Assembly (NCBI GenBank): GCA_023231115.1
Contig: JALNWA010000003.1
Location: 1 to 64,000 of the forward strand
Direction of reading: 5' to 3'
Origin: Candidatus Altimarinota bacterium
GTDB taxonomy: Bacteria > Patescibacteriota > Gracilibacteria > UBA1369 > LOWO2-01-FULL-3
Length of the DNA stretch: 64,000 nt
This document shows positions 1 through 9,095 of this stretch, in pieces (position 1 is the stretch's first letter; each line of letters starts with the position of its first letter). The position numbers and the translations under genes are program-made. Under the pieces are notes generated by a model. The model was not told where the DNA came from. It did no database searches and worked only from the letters and a program-made list of their open reading frames with translations.

Positions 1-2
1 AT

Positions 3-377
3 TCTGTGGTTACGAATAAAGACGAGAAATCGGTAATAGTTTCTGTTTGTGATGATTTTACCAAGGCTTATGCGGATAAAGTTATGAATGGAGATGTTAA
101 AAGATTGGTTTTGTATGAAGCTGCGAATAATTTGTGGAGTAGATTGGAATTGTACTCGGTTCCAAGTTACGGTTTGACTGAAAAAGATTTTGACAAAGTT
201 AGTGCATGCGGAGAATTAGGATCAAAATCTGCTTTAAAGTTAATCTCTGGAAACATACTTTGGGGATATACATCATGTAGCGCTGGTGCAATACCTACTA
301 GCGATGAGAATGGATATGCTGACTATCAAGATTGTACTGTCGTCGAAAAACAGTTGGCGGATTATTTGAAACAATAA
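3..377 (+). CDS. Hypothetical protein, C-terminal part (cut by window edge)
   Basis: The reading frame is open to the left edge, so the true start is outside the window. The visible 124 or so residues are soluble-looking and mixed in charge, with three Cys near the end region (SCSAG, YQDCT) and no membrane segment. I do not recognise a family. It ends 2 bp before the stop of the convergent zinc-ribbon gene. Confidence 0.55.
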   Translation, partial: SVVTNKDEKSVIVSVCDDFTKAYADKVMNGDVKRLVLYEAANNLWSRLELYSVPSYGLTEKDFDKVSACGELGSKSALKLISGNILWGYTSCSAGAIPTSDENGYADYQDCTVVEKQLADYLKQ

Positions 378-379
378 AG

Positions 380-1942
380 TTACTTTGCTTCCAAATAACA
401 TTTCTCGCAATAAACAATTTCTTTGCTTGTTTTTGGATAGGTCGTTTTTACTTTTATTTTGCATTTCGCACACGTTCTTTCTAAAAGTTTTCTTGAATTC
501 TCCCAGAGCATTCTTGTTTTGTGCCTGCAATCAGGGCAATTTTTTGGTGTCGGCAAAAATAATCTTTCGTAAAAATTTTTTTCATAATCTGTAATTTTGT
601 AATTTTTTCTACACTCTTCGCATGTTGGTATATCCGGATTTGAGGAATTTTGGTTTTTATTTTTCTCAGACTCCTGCGGAAAATAATCATTTGCGACCGT
701 TTCTGAATATTCAAATGGAGAAAGGTTTTCCGGAAAAAATTCTCCCCATTCGCCCGTTTTTTTCATATGAGTTCTTATTTTTTTCAGAAGTTTTTCGTAC
801 TCTTCTTTTTTATATTCTTTATTCAAAATACAATATTTTTTGTGATTTAATCCTATGCATCCGAATAAATTATTTGAGTTGTCGCATTCATTACTGTAAA
901 AACTTTCTGAAACGCTCCAGCATCTATTACAAAACTTATTATTATAGCTATTGATTGCTGTATTTATGCATTCATAAGCCAATTCGCTGTCCATGCCTAC
1001 TGTGTCGCAGTCGTAAACAAATTTTGCGTTTCTCCAAATGTGTACTGAGTTTTTACAATTTTCCGCATCGCTTGCGTGGAAACAATTTTCACAATCTTTA
1101 CTGTTGGAAATATAATTTCCACTGCAATTTTGACTGCGAATTATCTCGGCATATTTATTTGGAAATTTAAGACAAAAATTTTTGAAATGTTTTTTTGTAG
1201 CCTCTATATCTTTAAGTAAATCCTGTTTTAGTGTTTTTATTTTTTCTTCATAATCATTTTTTGAATATTGCTTGTTGAAGATATGATACTGTTTTTGACT
1301 CATATTGATGCACCCAAAACAGTTTCTACATCCTGTGCAATTTTTTAAAAAGTACGAATCTGAACAATTATCGCAGTTAACTGAAAATAATAATCCGTAA
1401 CTTTTTCCGCAGTAAAAACATTCATAAGAATTTTCACATTCCGTGCAAAAACTCATGTCCATACAATCTTTTGATTTCTGTATCCAATAGCTATATAGGC
1501 AATCTTCGTTGTTACTGCTTTCAATCAACATGTAGCAATTTTTATTTTGTTCGCAAATATTTGTGTAAATACTGTTTTCGCTGTTTCTATTTATTATTGC
1601 GAGCCTTGGAACTTCTTTCATTAGCTGTGCAAATTGTTGAAAAAAGGGTTTTGAAAAATCGAATTCAATTCCGTAATCGAGTGCATTCCATTTGTCAGAC
1701 CACCAAATTTCCTGTGAATAAACTTTTAATTTTTTGTCCGGAGAATAAATCGATATTATTTCCTTCCCGGTTAAGTCGCATTTTCTTTTGTAAAGATTCC
1801 TTTCATTCCTGAACGATAGGCGTCTTTGCTGACGACAATCAGGACAAAGTGTCGGAGGTAATACTTCTATTTTTTTGTAAAAATTAGAATCTTCCGCGGA
1901 GATATCGAATTTTTCACTACATTTTTTACATTCTTTTATCAT
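380..1942 (-). CDS. Cys-rich zinc-ribbon / beta-helix-like protein
   Basis: This 520-residue protein starts with a zinc-ribbon (CKKC ... CPDCRQQRR) and ends with a second copy of the same module (CEEC ... CPDCRHKTR) followed by two more CxxC pairs. Between them is a long array of irregular Cys/Asn/Ser repeats such as NCTGCRNCFGC and LFGCIGLNHKKYC, each followed by FNKQYS or LNKEYK-type segments. The spacing suggests a stacked beta-helix with Cys ladders. Proteins of this architecture are common in CPR genomes, where their function is unknown; nucleic-acid or metal binding is a guess. The start lies 2 bp after the Xer stop, so the two are probably co-transcribed. ATG chosen at 1942. Confidence 0.85.
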   Translation of the reverse strand: MIKECKKCSEKFDISAEDSNFYKKIEVLPPTLCPDCRQQRRLSFRNERNLYKRKCDLTGKEIISIYSPDKKLKVYSQEIWWSDKWNALDYGIEFDFSKPFFQQFAQLMKEVPRLAIINRNSENSIYTNICEQNKNCYMLIESSNNEDCLYSYWIQKSKDCMDMSFCTECENSYECFYCGKSYGLLFSVNCDNCSDSYFLKNCTGCRNCFGCINMSQKQYHIFNKQYSKNDYEEKIKTLKQDLLKDIEATKKHFKNFCLKFPNKYAEIIRSQNCSGNYISNSKDCENCFHASDAENCKNSVHIWRNAKFVYDCDTVGMDSELAYECINTAINSYNNKFCNRCWSVSESFYSNECDNSNNLFGCIGLNHKKYCILNKEYKKEEYEKLLKKIRTHMKKTGEWGEFFPENLSPFEYSETVANDYFPQESEKNKNQNSSNPDIPTCEECRKNYKITDYEKNFYERLFLPTPKNCPDCRHKTRMLWENSRKLLERTCAKCKIKVKTTYPKTSKEIVYCEKCYLEAK

Positions 1943-1944
1943 AT

Positions 1945-2850
1945 TTATTTGTGAAACTTTTCGTGTATTTCCCTTAGTTTTTTGTTGGTGACGTGGGTGT
2001 AGACTTGAGTGGTGGTGATGGAGCTGTGGCCGAGCATTTCTTGGACGGAGCGGATGTCGGCGCCGTTTATCAATAACTCGGTTGCGTAGCTGTGGCGGAA
2101 AGTATGGGGTGTGATTTTTTTTATTAACCCCGCTTTTAAAGCATATTTCCGGACCATTTTTTCGATGCTGACTGCTGTGAGTCTATGTTTTTCTTCTTCC
2201 AATATATCGCTTACCTTCAAGTTATTTACGAATAACGGTTTAAAATTATCTACACGTGTTTTTAAATAATTCTCTATCGCAGTAACTGCATTTTTTGAAA
2301 GAAAAACAATTCTCGGTTTTTTGCCTTTTCCTCGAACCATGAATTCTCTTCTTTTTAAATCCACTTGATCACGATTTAAATTTTTTAATTCACTTACACG
2401 AAGCCCCGTGGAATAAAGTGTTTCCAAAATCGCAGTGTCGCGAATTCCTAAAGGAGTTAATTTATCGACAGCGTTAAAAACACTTTCTAATTCTTCACGA
2501 CTCATTACTTCGACAGTTCTTTGTGGAATTTTTGAAAGTTCGATTTTTTCCGGCGCAAGAGTTTCTATGTCCTGTCTCGTTAAATATTTCAAAAACGCGC
2601 GAAGGGCTATCACATGGTAGTTTTGCGTCTTTGAACCAAGAGTATTTCCGTTTTTATCCTCTAACCTATTTAAATAAAGTCGATATTTATTTATGTCATC
2701 GAGTGTGATTTTTTCAGGCTCTATATCTTTGTCCAAAAAATCTATAAATCTTTTTAAATAATGATTATAGTTTTCCAAAGTTTTTTTGGATTTGTTTTTT
2801 GTTATTTCAAGATATTCCAAAAATTTCTGTAAATGTTCTGAAAGTTTCAT
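1945..2850 (-). CDS. Tyrosine recombinase, XerC/XerD family
   Basis: The 301-residue length and layout match Xer recombinases, which resolve chromosome dimers at dif with FtsK. An N-terminal SAM-like core-binding domain (about 1-95) precedes the catalytic domain. The catalytic residues are visible: Arg in TGLRVSELKNL, a Lys in the following beta-hairpin, HxxR in TPHTFRHSYAT, His in LGHSSITTTQ and the nucleophile Tyr in QVYTHV. It is a single Xer, so it may be the only one the cell uses, but an integrase role cannot be excluded. The ATG directly follows the T-run of an intrinsic terminator. Confidence 0.93.
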   Translation of the reverse strand: MKLSEHLQKFLEYLEITKNKSKKTLENYNHYLKRFIDFLDKDIEPEKITLDDINKYRLYLNRLEDKNGNTLGSKTQNYHVIALRAFLKYLTRQDIETLAPEKIELSKIPQRTVEVMSREELESVFNAVDKLTPLGIRDTAILETLYSTGLRVSELKNLNRDQVDLKRREFMVRGKGKKPRIVFLSKNAVTAIENYLKTRVDNFKPLFVNNLKVSDILEEEKHRLTAVSIEKMVRKYALKAGLIKKITPHTFRHSYATELLINGADIRSVQEMLGHSSITTTQVYTHVTNKKLREIHEKFHK

Positions 2851-2880
2851 AAAAAAACCTTTAAGTTCATCTTAAAGGTT
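2851..2880 (-). terminator. Intrinsic terminator abutting the xer start codon
   Basis: On the minus strand AACCTTTAAG pairs with CTTAAAGGTT around a 5-nt loop, followed by a T-run (five T beyond the stem). It would end transcripts of the 2907-3206 gene. The T-run runs straight into the xer ATG, so no room is left for a separate xer leader. Confidence 0.8.
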
Positions 2881-2906
2881 ATCACGATTTCGGATTTCAA
2901 AGAAGA

Positions 2907-3206
2907 TTATTCCTTATTTATTTCTTCAATTGCATCAAGATAATTAAGCACTATTCTTAAACCTTTATCATCTTCTTTTAGTGACTCTTCCATTTCTTTT
3001 TTAATATCGTTTATAACTAAATTAAAATCTTGTTTATCTTGAGGATTTAAAACTTCTTTCAAAAGTTCGTGCCTCACAAGCTTGTTTGCAAGCCCGATAA
3101 GACCTCTTATTCTAAATCTTTCTGTAAGTCTTTCCATGTACGGCATAACTTCCTGTGCCACAGGGGAAAGGTTTGATTTCACTTCTGTTTGTACTGGTTC
3201 TGTCAT
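2907..3206 (-). CDS. Small hypothetical protein
   Basis: This is a soluble, charged protein of 99 residues if read from the ATG at 3206 (MTEPVQTE...). The open frame extends 18 codons further, but a TATACT -10 element at 3232-3237 would place the transcription start inside that extension, so the shorter form is preferred. The sequence is predicted to be largely helical (ERLTERFRIRGLIGLANKLV ... LKEDDKGLRIVLNYLDAIEE). No family is recognised. It is divergent from the dGTPase gene and followed by a strong terminator. Confidence 0.7.
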   Translation of the reverse strand: MTEPVQTEVKSNLSPVAQEVMPYMERLTERFRIRGLIGLANKLVRHELLKEVLNPQDKQDFNLVINDIKKEMEESLKEDDKGLRIVLNYLDAIEEINKE

Positions 3207-3231
3207 ATTTTTTTGTTTTATTTCTCGTGTT

Positions 3232-3237
3232 AGTATA
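3232..3237 (-). promoter_or_regulatory. -10 element (TATACT)
   Basis: TATACT on the minus strand lies about 25 nt upstream of the ATG at 3206. The resulting leader is A-rich with no Shine-Dalgarno sequence, as in other genes of this window. Confidence 0.5.
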
Positions 3238-3264
3238 TCATGTTTATGGCTTAATTTCAAGGAT

Positions 3265-4368
3265 ATGGCTTACGAAAACCTCAAAAAATATGCGATAAGA
3301 AAAAGTCTTGGACGAAAGTTTGAGGAAAAAGATTTGGACGAAAAGAGAACTCCTTTTCAAAAAGATCAAAATAGAATTCTTCACAGCAAGGCTTTTAGGC
3401 GTATGGATGCTAAAACTCAAGTATTCACAGCAGGGAGCGGAGATCATTATAGGACTCGTTTAACTCACTCTTTGGAGGTTGCGCAAATCAGTAGAGATTT
3501 GGCGAGAAGGCTTGGATTAAACGAAGATTTATGTGAAGTTATAGCGCTTGCACACGACCTAGGGCACCCCCCTTTTGGACACGGAGGAGAAGATGCTTTG
3601 GATGAAATTTTGAAAAAATATGGAATGCATTTTGAACATAACGAACAAAGCCGAAAAACAGTGGAAGAAATTGAAAAATCATATCCTGATTTTGACGGAC
3701 TAAATCTAACTTTTGAGGTTTTGGATGGACTCATAAAACACCAAACTGTTTTTGATCAGAGCGGAAAAGTTTTTGAGACCGCATCACATCTGGAAGCGCA
3801 GGTTGTAAATATTGCAGATGAAATCGCTTATACAAATCATGATTTGGACGACGGAATTCGCGGAGGATTTTTGAAAATTTCAGAATTAAAGAAAAAAACT
3901 TTGTGGAAAATTGCCGAAAAAAATGTTTATAAAAAATATGGAGAAATAAAAGATAAAGATGTTTTTGTTTCAAGGATTACCAGCAATATTCTTTCGATGA
4001 TGGTTGATGATTTATGCCTACAGACAGAGAAAAACATTAAATCTGAAAAAATAAAAACTCTTGATGATATAAAATTTCACAAAGGTATGATTGTGAAATT
4101 CAGTGATGAAATGTCCAAGAATATAAAAGAACTTAGAAAATATCTTCTCGAAAAATTCTACATGAATTTAAAAATTTTCAGAGAAGTTCAAAAAGGCAAA
4201 AAAATGATAAAAAAAGTTTTCGAATTTTATATCAAAAATTTAAAAAAATTCCCCGGCAAAAAATCCAAAAATAAAAATGACATCATTATTGATATAAAAG
4301 ATTATATAGCAGGGATGACTGATTTTTTTCTTGCGGACGTATTTGAAAAAATTTCAAAAAACCATTAG
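3265..4368 (+). CDS. dgt: dGTPase-like HD-domain triphosphohydrolase
   Basis: This 367-residue protein belongs to the Dgt family, which hydrolyses dNTPs to nucleoside plus tripolyphosphate and tunes dNTP pools. The HD signature is complete: RTRLTHSLEVAQ, then LAHDLGHPPFGHGGE, then an Asp in NIADEIAYTNHDLDD. The N-terminal KRTPFQKDQNRILHSKAFRRM block is typical of the family. The ATG at 3265 is chosen because family homology begins there and AAGGA precedes it; the frame extends 61 codons upstream without family character. It is 11 bp from nrdR, which fits a shared role in nucleotide balance. Confidence 0.9.
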   Translation: MAYENLKKYAIRKSLGRKFEEKDLDEKRTPFQKDQNRILHSKAFRRMDAKTQVFTAGSGDHYRTRLTHSLEVAQISRDLARRLGLNEDLCEVIALAHDLGHPPFGHGGEDALDEILKKYGMHFEHNEQSRKTVEEIEKSYPDFDGLNLTFEVLDGLIKHQTVFDQSGKVFETASHLEAQVVNIADEIAYTNHDLDDGIRGGFLKISELKKKTLWKIAEKNVYKKYGEIKDKDVFVSRITSNILSMMVDDLCLQTEKNIKSEKIKTLDDIKFHKGMIVKFSDEMSKNIKELRKYLLEKFYMNLKIFREVQKGKKMIKKVFEFYIKNLKKFPGKKSKNKNDIIIDIKDYIAGMTDFFLADVFEKISKNH

Positions 4369-4379
4369 ACTGCACTCAT

Positions 4380-4826
4380 ATGAACTGTCCAAAATGCCAA
4401 AAAGGAGATACGTGTGTACTTGATTCTCGTGAGACTGACGGCCACAAAGCCGTACGCAGAAGACGAGAATGCGAGAAGTGCCACCATAGATTTACCACTT
4501 TTGAAAGAGTCGAAGTAAATAAATTTATTGTTGTGAAAAAAGACGGATCACGCGAATCTTATGACAGAGAGAAGCTAGAAAAAGGTATTTGGAAATCTTG
4601 CGAGAAAAGAAAAATTACCGAAGAACAAGTTAGCCAAATGCTAAATAGATTGGAAGAAGAGTGGTCAAATATGGGAAAAGAGGTCCCAAGTATTGTTATA
4701 GGAGAAGGAATAATGAATGCGTTAAAAGAATTGGACGAAGTTGCATACATCAGGTTTGCGTCTGTATATAGACAATTTAAAGATATAGATACTTTCAAGA
4801 AAGAACTTCAAAAACTTTCTAAATAA
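4380..4826 (+). CDS. nrdR: Transcriptional repressor NrdR
   Basis: NrdR senses ATP/dATP and represses ribonucleotide reductase genes. The 148 residues have the standard order: an N-terminal zinc ribbon (MNCPKC ... CEKCHHRF), a linker, and an ATP-cone (VVKKDGSRESYDREKL through the SVYRQFKDI end). Length and motifs match the family closely. It follows dgt by 11 bp, giving a nucleotide-pool unit. No NrdR box was searched for systematically, and no reductase gene lies in the window. Confidence 0.96.
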   Translation: MNCPKCQKGDTCVLDSRETDGHKAVRRRRECEKCHHRFTTFERVEVNKFIVVKKDGSRESYDREKLEKGIWKSCEKRKITEEQVSQMLNRLEEEWSNMGKEVPSIVIGEGIMNALKELDEVAYIRFASVYRQFKDIDTFKKELQKLSK

Positions 4827-4833
4827 AAAATTT

Positions 4834-5670
4834 ATGAAATATATTGATGCGATAACCGGAAGTCTTATTTCAGTAGTTTTCTTTATTCCGATGTCTATTT
4901 ATATAAATGGCGTCGGATCCACTCCCGTTATTGAAACCTTATTAACAATTTCTTCTTTTTTGTTTGCGATCCTTGCCGGATTTTTTATTTCCAGACTTAA
5001 TTCCCGTTATGATCAAATAAGAGAACTTATTAGCAATGAAGATGCGTATTTTTATTCTTTGTTCAAAACTGCAAAAGTTTACGGCAAAAAATTTGCTGAT
5101 GACATCGCAAAGAGCATAGACAATTACTACATCGCCTGTTTTGAAAATGAACTTACAGATTATTACAAGCATACAGCTCCTTATCTTGATGACCTTTATA
5201 AGACGCTGAATGCACTAAAAGGGAAGAATGGAGATAATCTTTATGCCAATATGTTTTCGATTCTTTTATCTATAGAACTTGTTCGAAATAAAAATTCGGT
5301 TATTTCCAAGGAAAGATTAACTAAAGGACAATGGCTTGTTTTGATATGCTTGGCAATTGTGATTTTATTTTGCCTCCTTTATATAAATACAAATCAAATA
5401 TTTTTTCAGCTTATCATGGTTTTGGTGTCAGCAGTGTTGGTGCTTGTTTTATTGACACTACGAGATTTGCAAAATTTGAGACTTGGCGGAAAATTAATGC
5501 CTGTGCTTGAATCCGGTCAGGAGGTTTTGGAGAGCATTGGGAAACTACGATACTATAATAAAACTTTGGCAAAAAAAGGAATTATGGAAATTCCAAAAGA
5601 AATTAAGCATTATAGACTTGGACTTCACAAACCTGGAGAAAAAGCGAACGTAAAAATAATTGATAAATAA
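4834..5670 (+). CDS. Integral membrane protein, DUF4239-like
   Basis: The 278 residues contain two N-terminal membrane helices (about 8-25 and 33-55), a soluble helical segment of about 110 residues, and two closely spaced membrane helices (about 168-210), ending in a cytoplasmic tail. This 2+2 layout resembles the DUF4239 / bestrophin-like family, but that assignment is from overall shape only. It starts 7 bp after nrdR and is probably cotranscribed with it. Function unknown. Confidence 0.75.
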   Translation: MKYIDAITGSLISVVFFIPMSIYINGVGSTPVIETLLTISSFLFAILAGFFISRLNSRYDQIRELISNEDAYFYSLFKTAKVYGKKFADDIAKSIDNYYIACFENELTDYYKHTAPYLDDLYKTLNALKGKNGDNLYANMFSILLSIELVRNKNSVISKERLTKGQWLVLICLAIVILFCLLYINTNQIFFQLIMVLVSAVLVLVLLTLRDLQNLRLGGKLMPVLESGQEVLESIGKLRYYNKTLAKKGIMEIPKEIKHYRLGLHKPGEKANVKIIDK

Positions 5671-5695
5671 CAGGCTTTCAAGTTTTTCATAAGGG

Positions 5696-5724
5696 TTGCG
5701 CTTATCGCTATTTTGTTGTATAAT
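5696..5724 (+). promoter_or_regulatory. Promoter of the L,D-transpeptidase gene
   Basis: TTGCGC (5696-5701) and TATAAT (5719-5724) are separated by exactly 17 bp. The leader from about 5731 to the ATG at 5763 is A/C-rich (ending in aaaacaaaaaacaac), G-poor and has no Shine-Dalgarno site. Confidence 0.65.
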
Positions 5725-5762
5725 ATAGCTAGTTAAAAATAAAAACTAAAACAAAAAACAAC

Positions 5763-6827
5763 ATGAAAAGAAGTAAATTTTTATTTGGGATTGTTACTTC
5801 ACTTTCCCTTTCTATAATGGTTTCAGGGCTTGCAAATGCGGACACTAAGATTATTCAGTCGTCTGTTCTTGGAGCGTCTGATACAGAGAAAGTTTCTGTT
5901 TCAGCCCCTAAAATCTCCAATGAAAATTGTTCATATGAAACTCCTAAAAATCAGGATTTTAATGCACAAACAATATCTGTTCGCAGAAAACTTAAAATAG
6001 ATACAAATGAAGTTTTCAGAGTTACCGTGTTTGTAAAAAATGCAGGTAATATGCCTTGGTTTTCCGGAAACAGCACTTGTGAAGGTCCTCATGTTTCGCT
6101 TGGAACAGATAACCCAAGAGATAGTGCAAGTCAGTTTTATGCAAAGCAACTTGACGGAGTCGTAGATACAAATTGGGAAGGAAATAATAGAATTGGAATG
6201 GATCAATTAAGGGTTGATCCCGGACATATCGCTTCTTTTACATTTTTCTCAAGGTCCCCAAAACATGCTGATGTCTTTAAAGAAAATTTGACTCCGGTCG
6301 TGGAGGGAATTACTTGGATGGACAGCGCAAAAGTATCATTTGATCTTATGGTCGGCGATACCGGAATGCTTCCTGCAGATGTAAGACTTCGAATGTTTTA
6401 CTCAAACCAAAGTGGTTCTGTAATGGATATTCCAGTTGAAGGAGAAAAAACTATAAACATAACTCTTTCCACTCAAAAAATGCAGGTAAAACTTGGTGAT
6501 TATGTTGTACGTGAATTTACTATAAGTAGCGGAGCGTCTTCAACTCCAACCCCTAAAGGTGATTTTGATATTATGTTAAAACAAGAAGTCAGAGTCGGTG
6601 GAAAAGAACCTCATTATATTATGCCAAACTTTATGATGTTTGACGGAAGAGGATATGGTCTTCACGCATTACCAAGTCTTAGAGGTAGGGGTGATGCTTT
6701 CTGGACAGAAGCAAGAAGTCATATTGGAATTCCTGTAAGCCACGGATGCGTAAGAATGCTTCCCGAGGAATCACAGTTTGTATTTGATTTCGCTGACATA
6801 GGCACAAAAGTACATATTGAAAGATAA
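5763..6827 (+). CDS. Secreted L,D-transpeptidase (YkuD family)
   Basis: YkuD enzymes form 3-3 crosslinks in peptidoglycan or attach proteins to it. The protein has 354 residues: a signal peptide (1-26, ending in GLANA), a beta-rich middle region (about 50-220) that may bind wall or glycan, and a C-terminal YkuD domain. The active site motif HIGIPVSHGCVRM contains the catalytic Cys near residue 328, with an upstream His (YGLHALPS). It acts outside the membrane. The middle region is unlike LysM or PG-binding domains and I do not recognise it. Confidence 0.9.
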   Translation: MKRSKFLFGIVTSLSLSIMVSGLANADTKIIQSSVLGASDTEKVSVSAPKISNENCSYETPKNQDFNAQTISVRRKLKIDTNEVFRVTVFVKNAGNMPWFSGNSTCEGPHVSLGTDNPRDSASQFYAKQLDGVVDTNWEGNNRIGMDQLRVDPGHIASFTFFSRSPKHADVFKENLTPVVEGITWMDSAKVSFDLMVGDTGMLPADVRLRMFYSNQSGSVMDIPVEGEKTINITLSTQKMQVKLGDYVVREFTISSGASSTPTPKGDFDIMLKQEVRVGGKEPHYIMPNFMMFDGRGYGLHALPSLRGRGDAFWTEARSHIGIPVSHGCVRMLPEESQFVFDFADIGTKVHIER

Positions 6828-6854
6828 ACTTTTGGGTATATTAAACTTTTGATA

Positions 6855-6860
6855 TATAAT
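6855..6860 (+). promoter_or_regulatory. -10 element upstream of the helicase gene
   Basis: TATAAT lies 21 nt before the ATG at 6882. A second A/T-rich box (TATAAA, 6871-6876) lies 5 nt before the ATG and could drive a leaderless message instead. Confidence 0.45.
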
Positions 6861-6881
6861 CGAGCTCCATTATAAAAATAT

Positions 6882-9086
6882 ATGAGCTCGATTTTCGATA
6901 ATTTAAATGATAGACAGATTGAAGCGGTCACACATTTTACCGGACCTCTTCTTGTAATTGCCGGTGCCGGTAGCGGAAAAACGAAAGCGTTAACAAATAG
7001 AATTGCGTATTTGATTATGGAAAAAGGAATAAATCCTTGGAATATTTTGGCTGTTACTTTTACAAATAAAGCAGCGAAAGAAATGAAAGGACGTGTTATG
7101 AAACTTCTCGGAAAAAAGGAAACGCCTTTCACTACAGGAAATTTTTATGAAGATGATTCTATTCCTACCGTTGGCACTTTTCACTCAATTTGCGTGAGAA
7201 TTTTACGAAAATATATTCATCTTTTGGGATACGAAAATACTTTTGTAATTTATGACGATACGGATCAACAAATTTTGATGAAACATATTCTTGAAGAGAT
7301 GATGTTGGATCCAAAAAAAATGGCTCCAAGAGCGATTTTGGGAAGTATTTCAAATGCAAAAAATCAACTGCTTGGACCTAAAGAATTTGCAGGATATGCA
7401 CATGATTTTTTCTCGGAAAAAGTTTCCGAGATTTATCCGAGATATCAAAAAGCATTGATAAAAGCCAATGCTTTGGACTTCGACGATATCATTATGAAAA
7501 CCGTTGAGCTTTTTCAAACACATCCGGAAGTTCTTGAAGTTTATAGAGAAAAATTTAAATTTATTTCAGTGGATGAGTATCAGGATACGAATAGAGCGCA
7601 GTATCTTCTCGTAAAAATGCTTGCGGAAAAGTATAAAAATTTGTGTGTAATCGGAGATGCCGATCAAAGTATTTATAGTTGGAGAGGTGCGACAATTCAA
7701 AATATTTTGGATTTTGAAAAAGATTATCCTGATGCAAAAGTGGTTACATTAGAGCAAAACTACAGATCCACCCAACTTATTTTGGATGCTTCAAATCAAA
7801 TCATCAAAAAAAACGAAAGAAGAAAACCAAAAGATCTTTGGACTTCCAGAGAAGGTGGAGAAAAAATTAAAGAATTTATCGCAGACAATGAAAGGCATGA
7901 AGCAGAGCTTATTTCCAGAGAAATCTCCGAATTATTAATCGGTAGCGAGTATCCCGTTTACAACGATTTTGTTGTTCTTTATCGCACAAATGCGCAATCA
8001 CGTGTACTTGAAGAAGTGTTCATGAGGCAAGGACTTCCTTATAAAATAGTTGGTGGAATAAAATTTTATTCCAGAAAAGAGGTAAAGGATATTATCGCTT
8101 ATTTACGCGTAATTCAGAACCCGAGTGATAATGTAAATTTGCTTAGAATTTTAAATACTCCGGCAAGAAAAATCGGACCAAAAACTATTGAGGCGATAAA
8201 AGATTTTTCTATTGTTCATGATATTTCTTTTTTTAATGCGATGCTTTTGCATGAGCAGATTGAGGATATTTCAGACAGCAAAGGCGAATATCTTGAAAAT
8301 TTTGTAAAACTTATTACAGATCTTCGCGATTTAAATTCCAAAGAAAATGCTTCCGCGATGGTTCGTTATGTTCTTGATAAAACCGGATATAAAAAAATGA
8401 TTGATGATGGCACTATTGAGGGAGAAAGCAGACTTGAAAATATCGCCGAACTTATTTCTGTTTCTCATAAATATGACAATATTGAACCTGCCACTTCTTT
8501 GAGTGTTTTCCTTGAAGAAATAAGTCTTATTTCAGATCTTGATACCGTAAATGACACCGATAATGCTGTCACTTTTATGACTGTTCACTCTGCTAAAGGG
8601 CTTGAATTCCCTTTTGTTTTTATCGCTGGGCTTGAGGAAGGAATTTTTCCGCACAACAGAAGTTTGATGGACAGAGAACAATTGGAGGAGGAACGCAGAC
8701 TTATGTATGTGGCTATGACTCGCGCAAAAGACAGGTTATATCTTCTTCACGCACGCGAAAGAATGCTTTATGGAGAATCAAAAGCAAATATTCCTTCTCA
8801 ATTTTTGGAGGATATTGATGCGACACTTGTTGATAGAAATTACGGACAAAATTCTTCAAGAAAACATTTCTCTATTTCCGAAATCGAAAGACGGCCTGTT
8901 CCCGTTGAGCTTGATAGAGGCGTAGATATCGAACTTGCGTCGGGAGACAGGGTCGCGCATTTGGTTTTTGGAAGCGGAATTGTCGTGAATGTTACGGGAG
9001 GAGTTGCGACTGTTGCATTTGAAGATCCAAAAATAGGAGTAAAAAAACTTGCTATAAGCGTTGCGCCTCTTAGGAAAATCAGTTAA
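6882..9086 (+). CDS. pcrA: ATP-dependent DNA helicase PcrA/UvrD
   Basis: This superfamily 1A 3'-5' helicase acts in repair and in displacing RecA and RNA polymerase. It has 734 residues, normal for the family. Motifs in order: Walker A GAGSGKT (28-34), Walker B DEYQDTN (about 231-237), QNYRST, and VYVAMTRA-type motif VI (MYVAMTRAKDRL). The C-terminus carries the PcrA-type beta-rich RNA-polymerase-binding tail (HLVFGSGIVVNV). ATG at 6882. It stands between the transpeptidase and the S41 protease, all on the plus strand, each with its own promoter-like sequence. Confidence 0.95.
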   Translation: MSSIFDNLNDRQIEAVTHFTGPLLVIAGAGSGKTKALTNRIAYLIMEKGINPWNILAVTFTNKAAKEMKGRVMKLLGKKETPFTTGNFYEDDSIPTVGTFHSICVRILRKYIHLLGYENTFVIYDDTDQQILMKHILEEMMLDPKKMAPRAILGSISNAKNQLLGPKEFAGYAHDFFSEKVSEIYPRYQKALIKANALDFDDIIMKTVELFQTHPEVLEVYREKFKFISVDEYQDTNRAQYLLVKMLAEKYKNLCVIGDADQSIYSWRGATIQNILDFEKDYPDAKVVTLEQNYRSTQLILDASNQIIKKNERRKPKDLWTSREGGEKIKEFIADNERHEAELISREISELLIGSEYPVYNDFVVLYRTNAQSRVLEEVFMRQGLPYKIVGGIKFYSRKEVKDIIAYLRVIQNPSDNVNLLRILNTPARKIGPKTIEAIKDFSIVHDISFFNAMLLHEQIEDISDSKGEYLENFVKLITDLRDLNSKENASAMVRYVLDKTGYKKMIDDGTIEGESRLENIAELISVSHKYDNIEPATSLSVFLEEISLISDLDTVNDTDNAVTFMTVHSAKGLEFPFVFIAGLEEGIFPHNRSLMDREQLEEERRLMYVAMTRAKDRLYLLHARERMLYGESKANIPSQFLEDIDATLVDRNYGQNSSRKHFSISEIERRPVPVELDRGVDIELASGDRVAHLVFGSGIVVNVTGGVATVAFEDPKIGVKKLAISVAPLRKIS

Positions 9087-9089
9087 AAT
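9084..9089 (+). promoter_or_regulatory. -10 element, leaderless geometry
   Basis: TAAAAT is followed by exactly 6 nt and then the ATG at 9096, so transcription should start at or next to the start codon. It overlaps the helicase stop codon region. Confidence 0.5.
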
Positions 9090-9095
9090 CTTCGC

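Noticed and set aside
3082..3264. Upstream extension of the dGTPase gene
   Set aside because: The extra 61 codons overlap the divergent gene, show no family similarity, and a good ATG with AAGGA lies at 3265.
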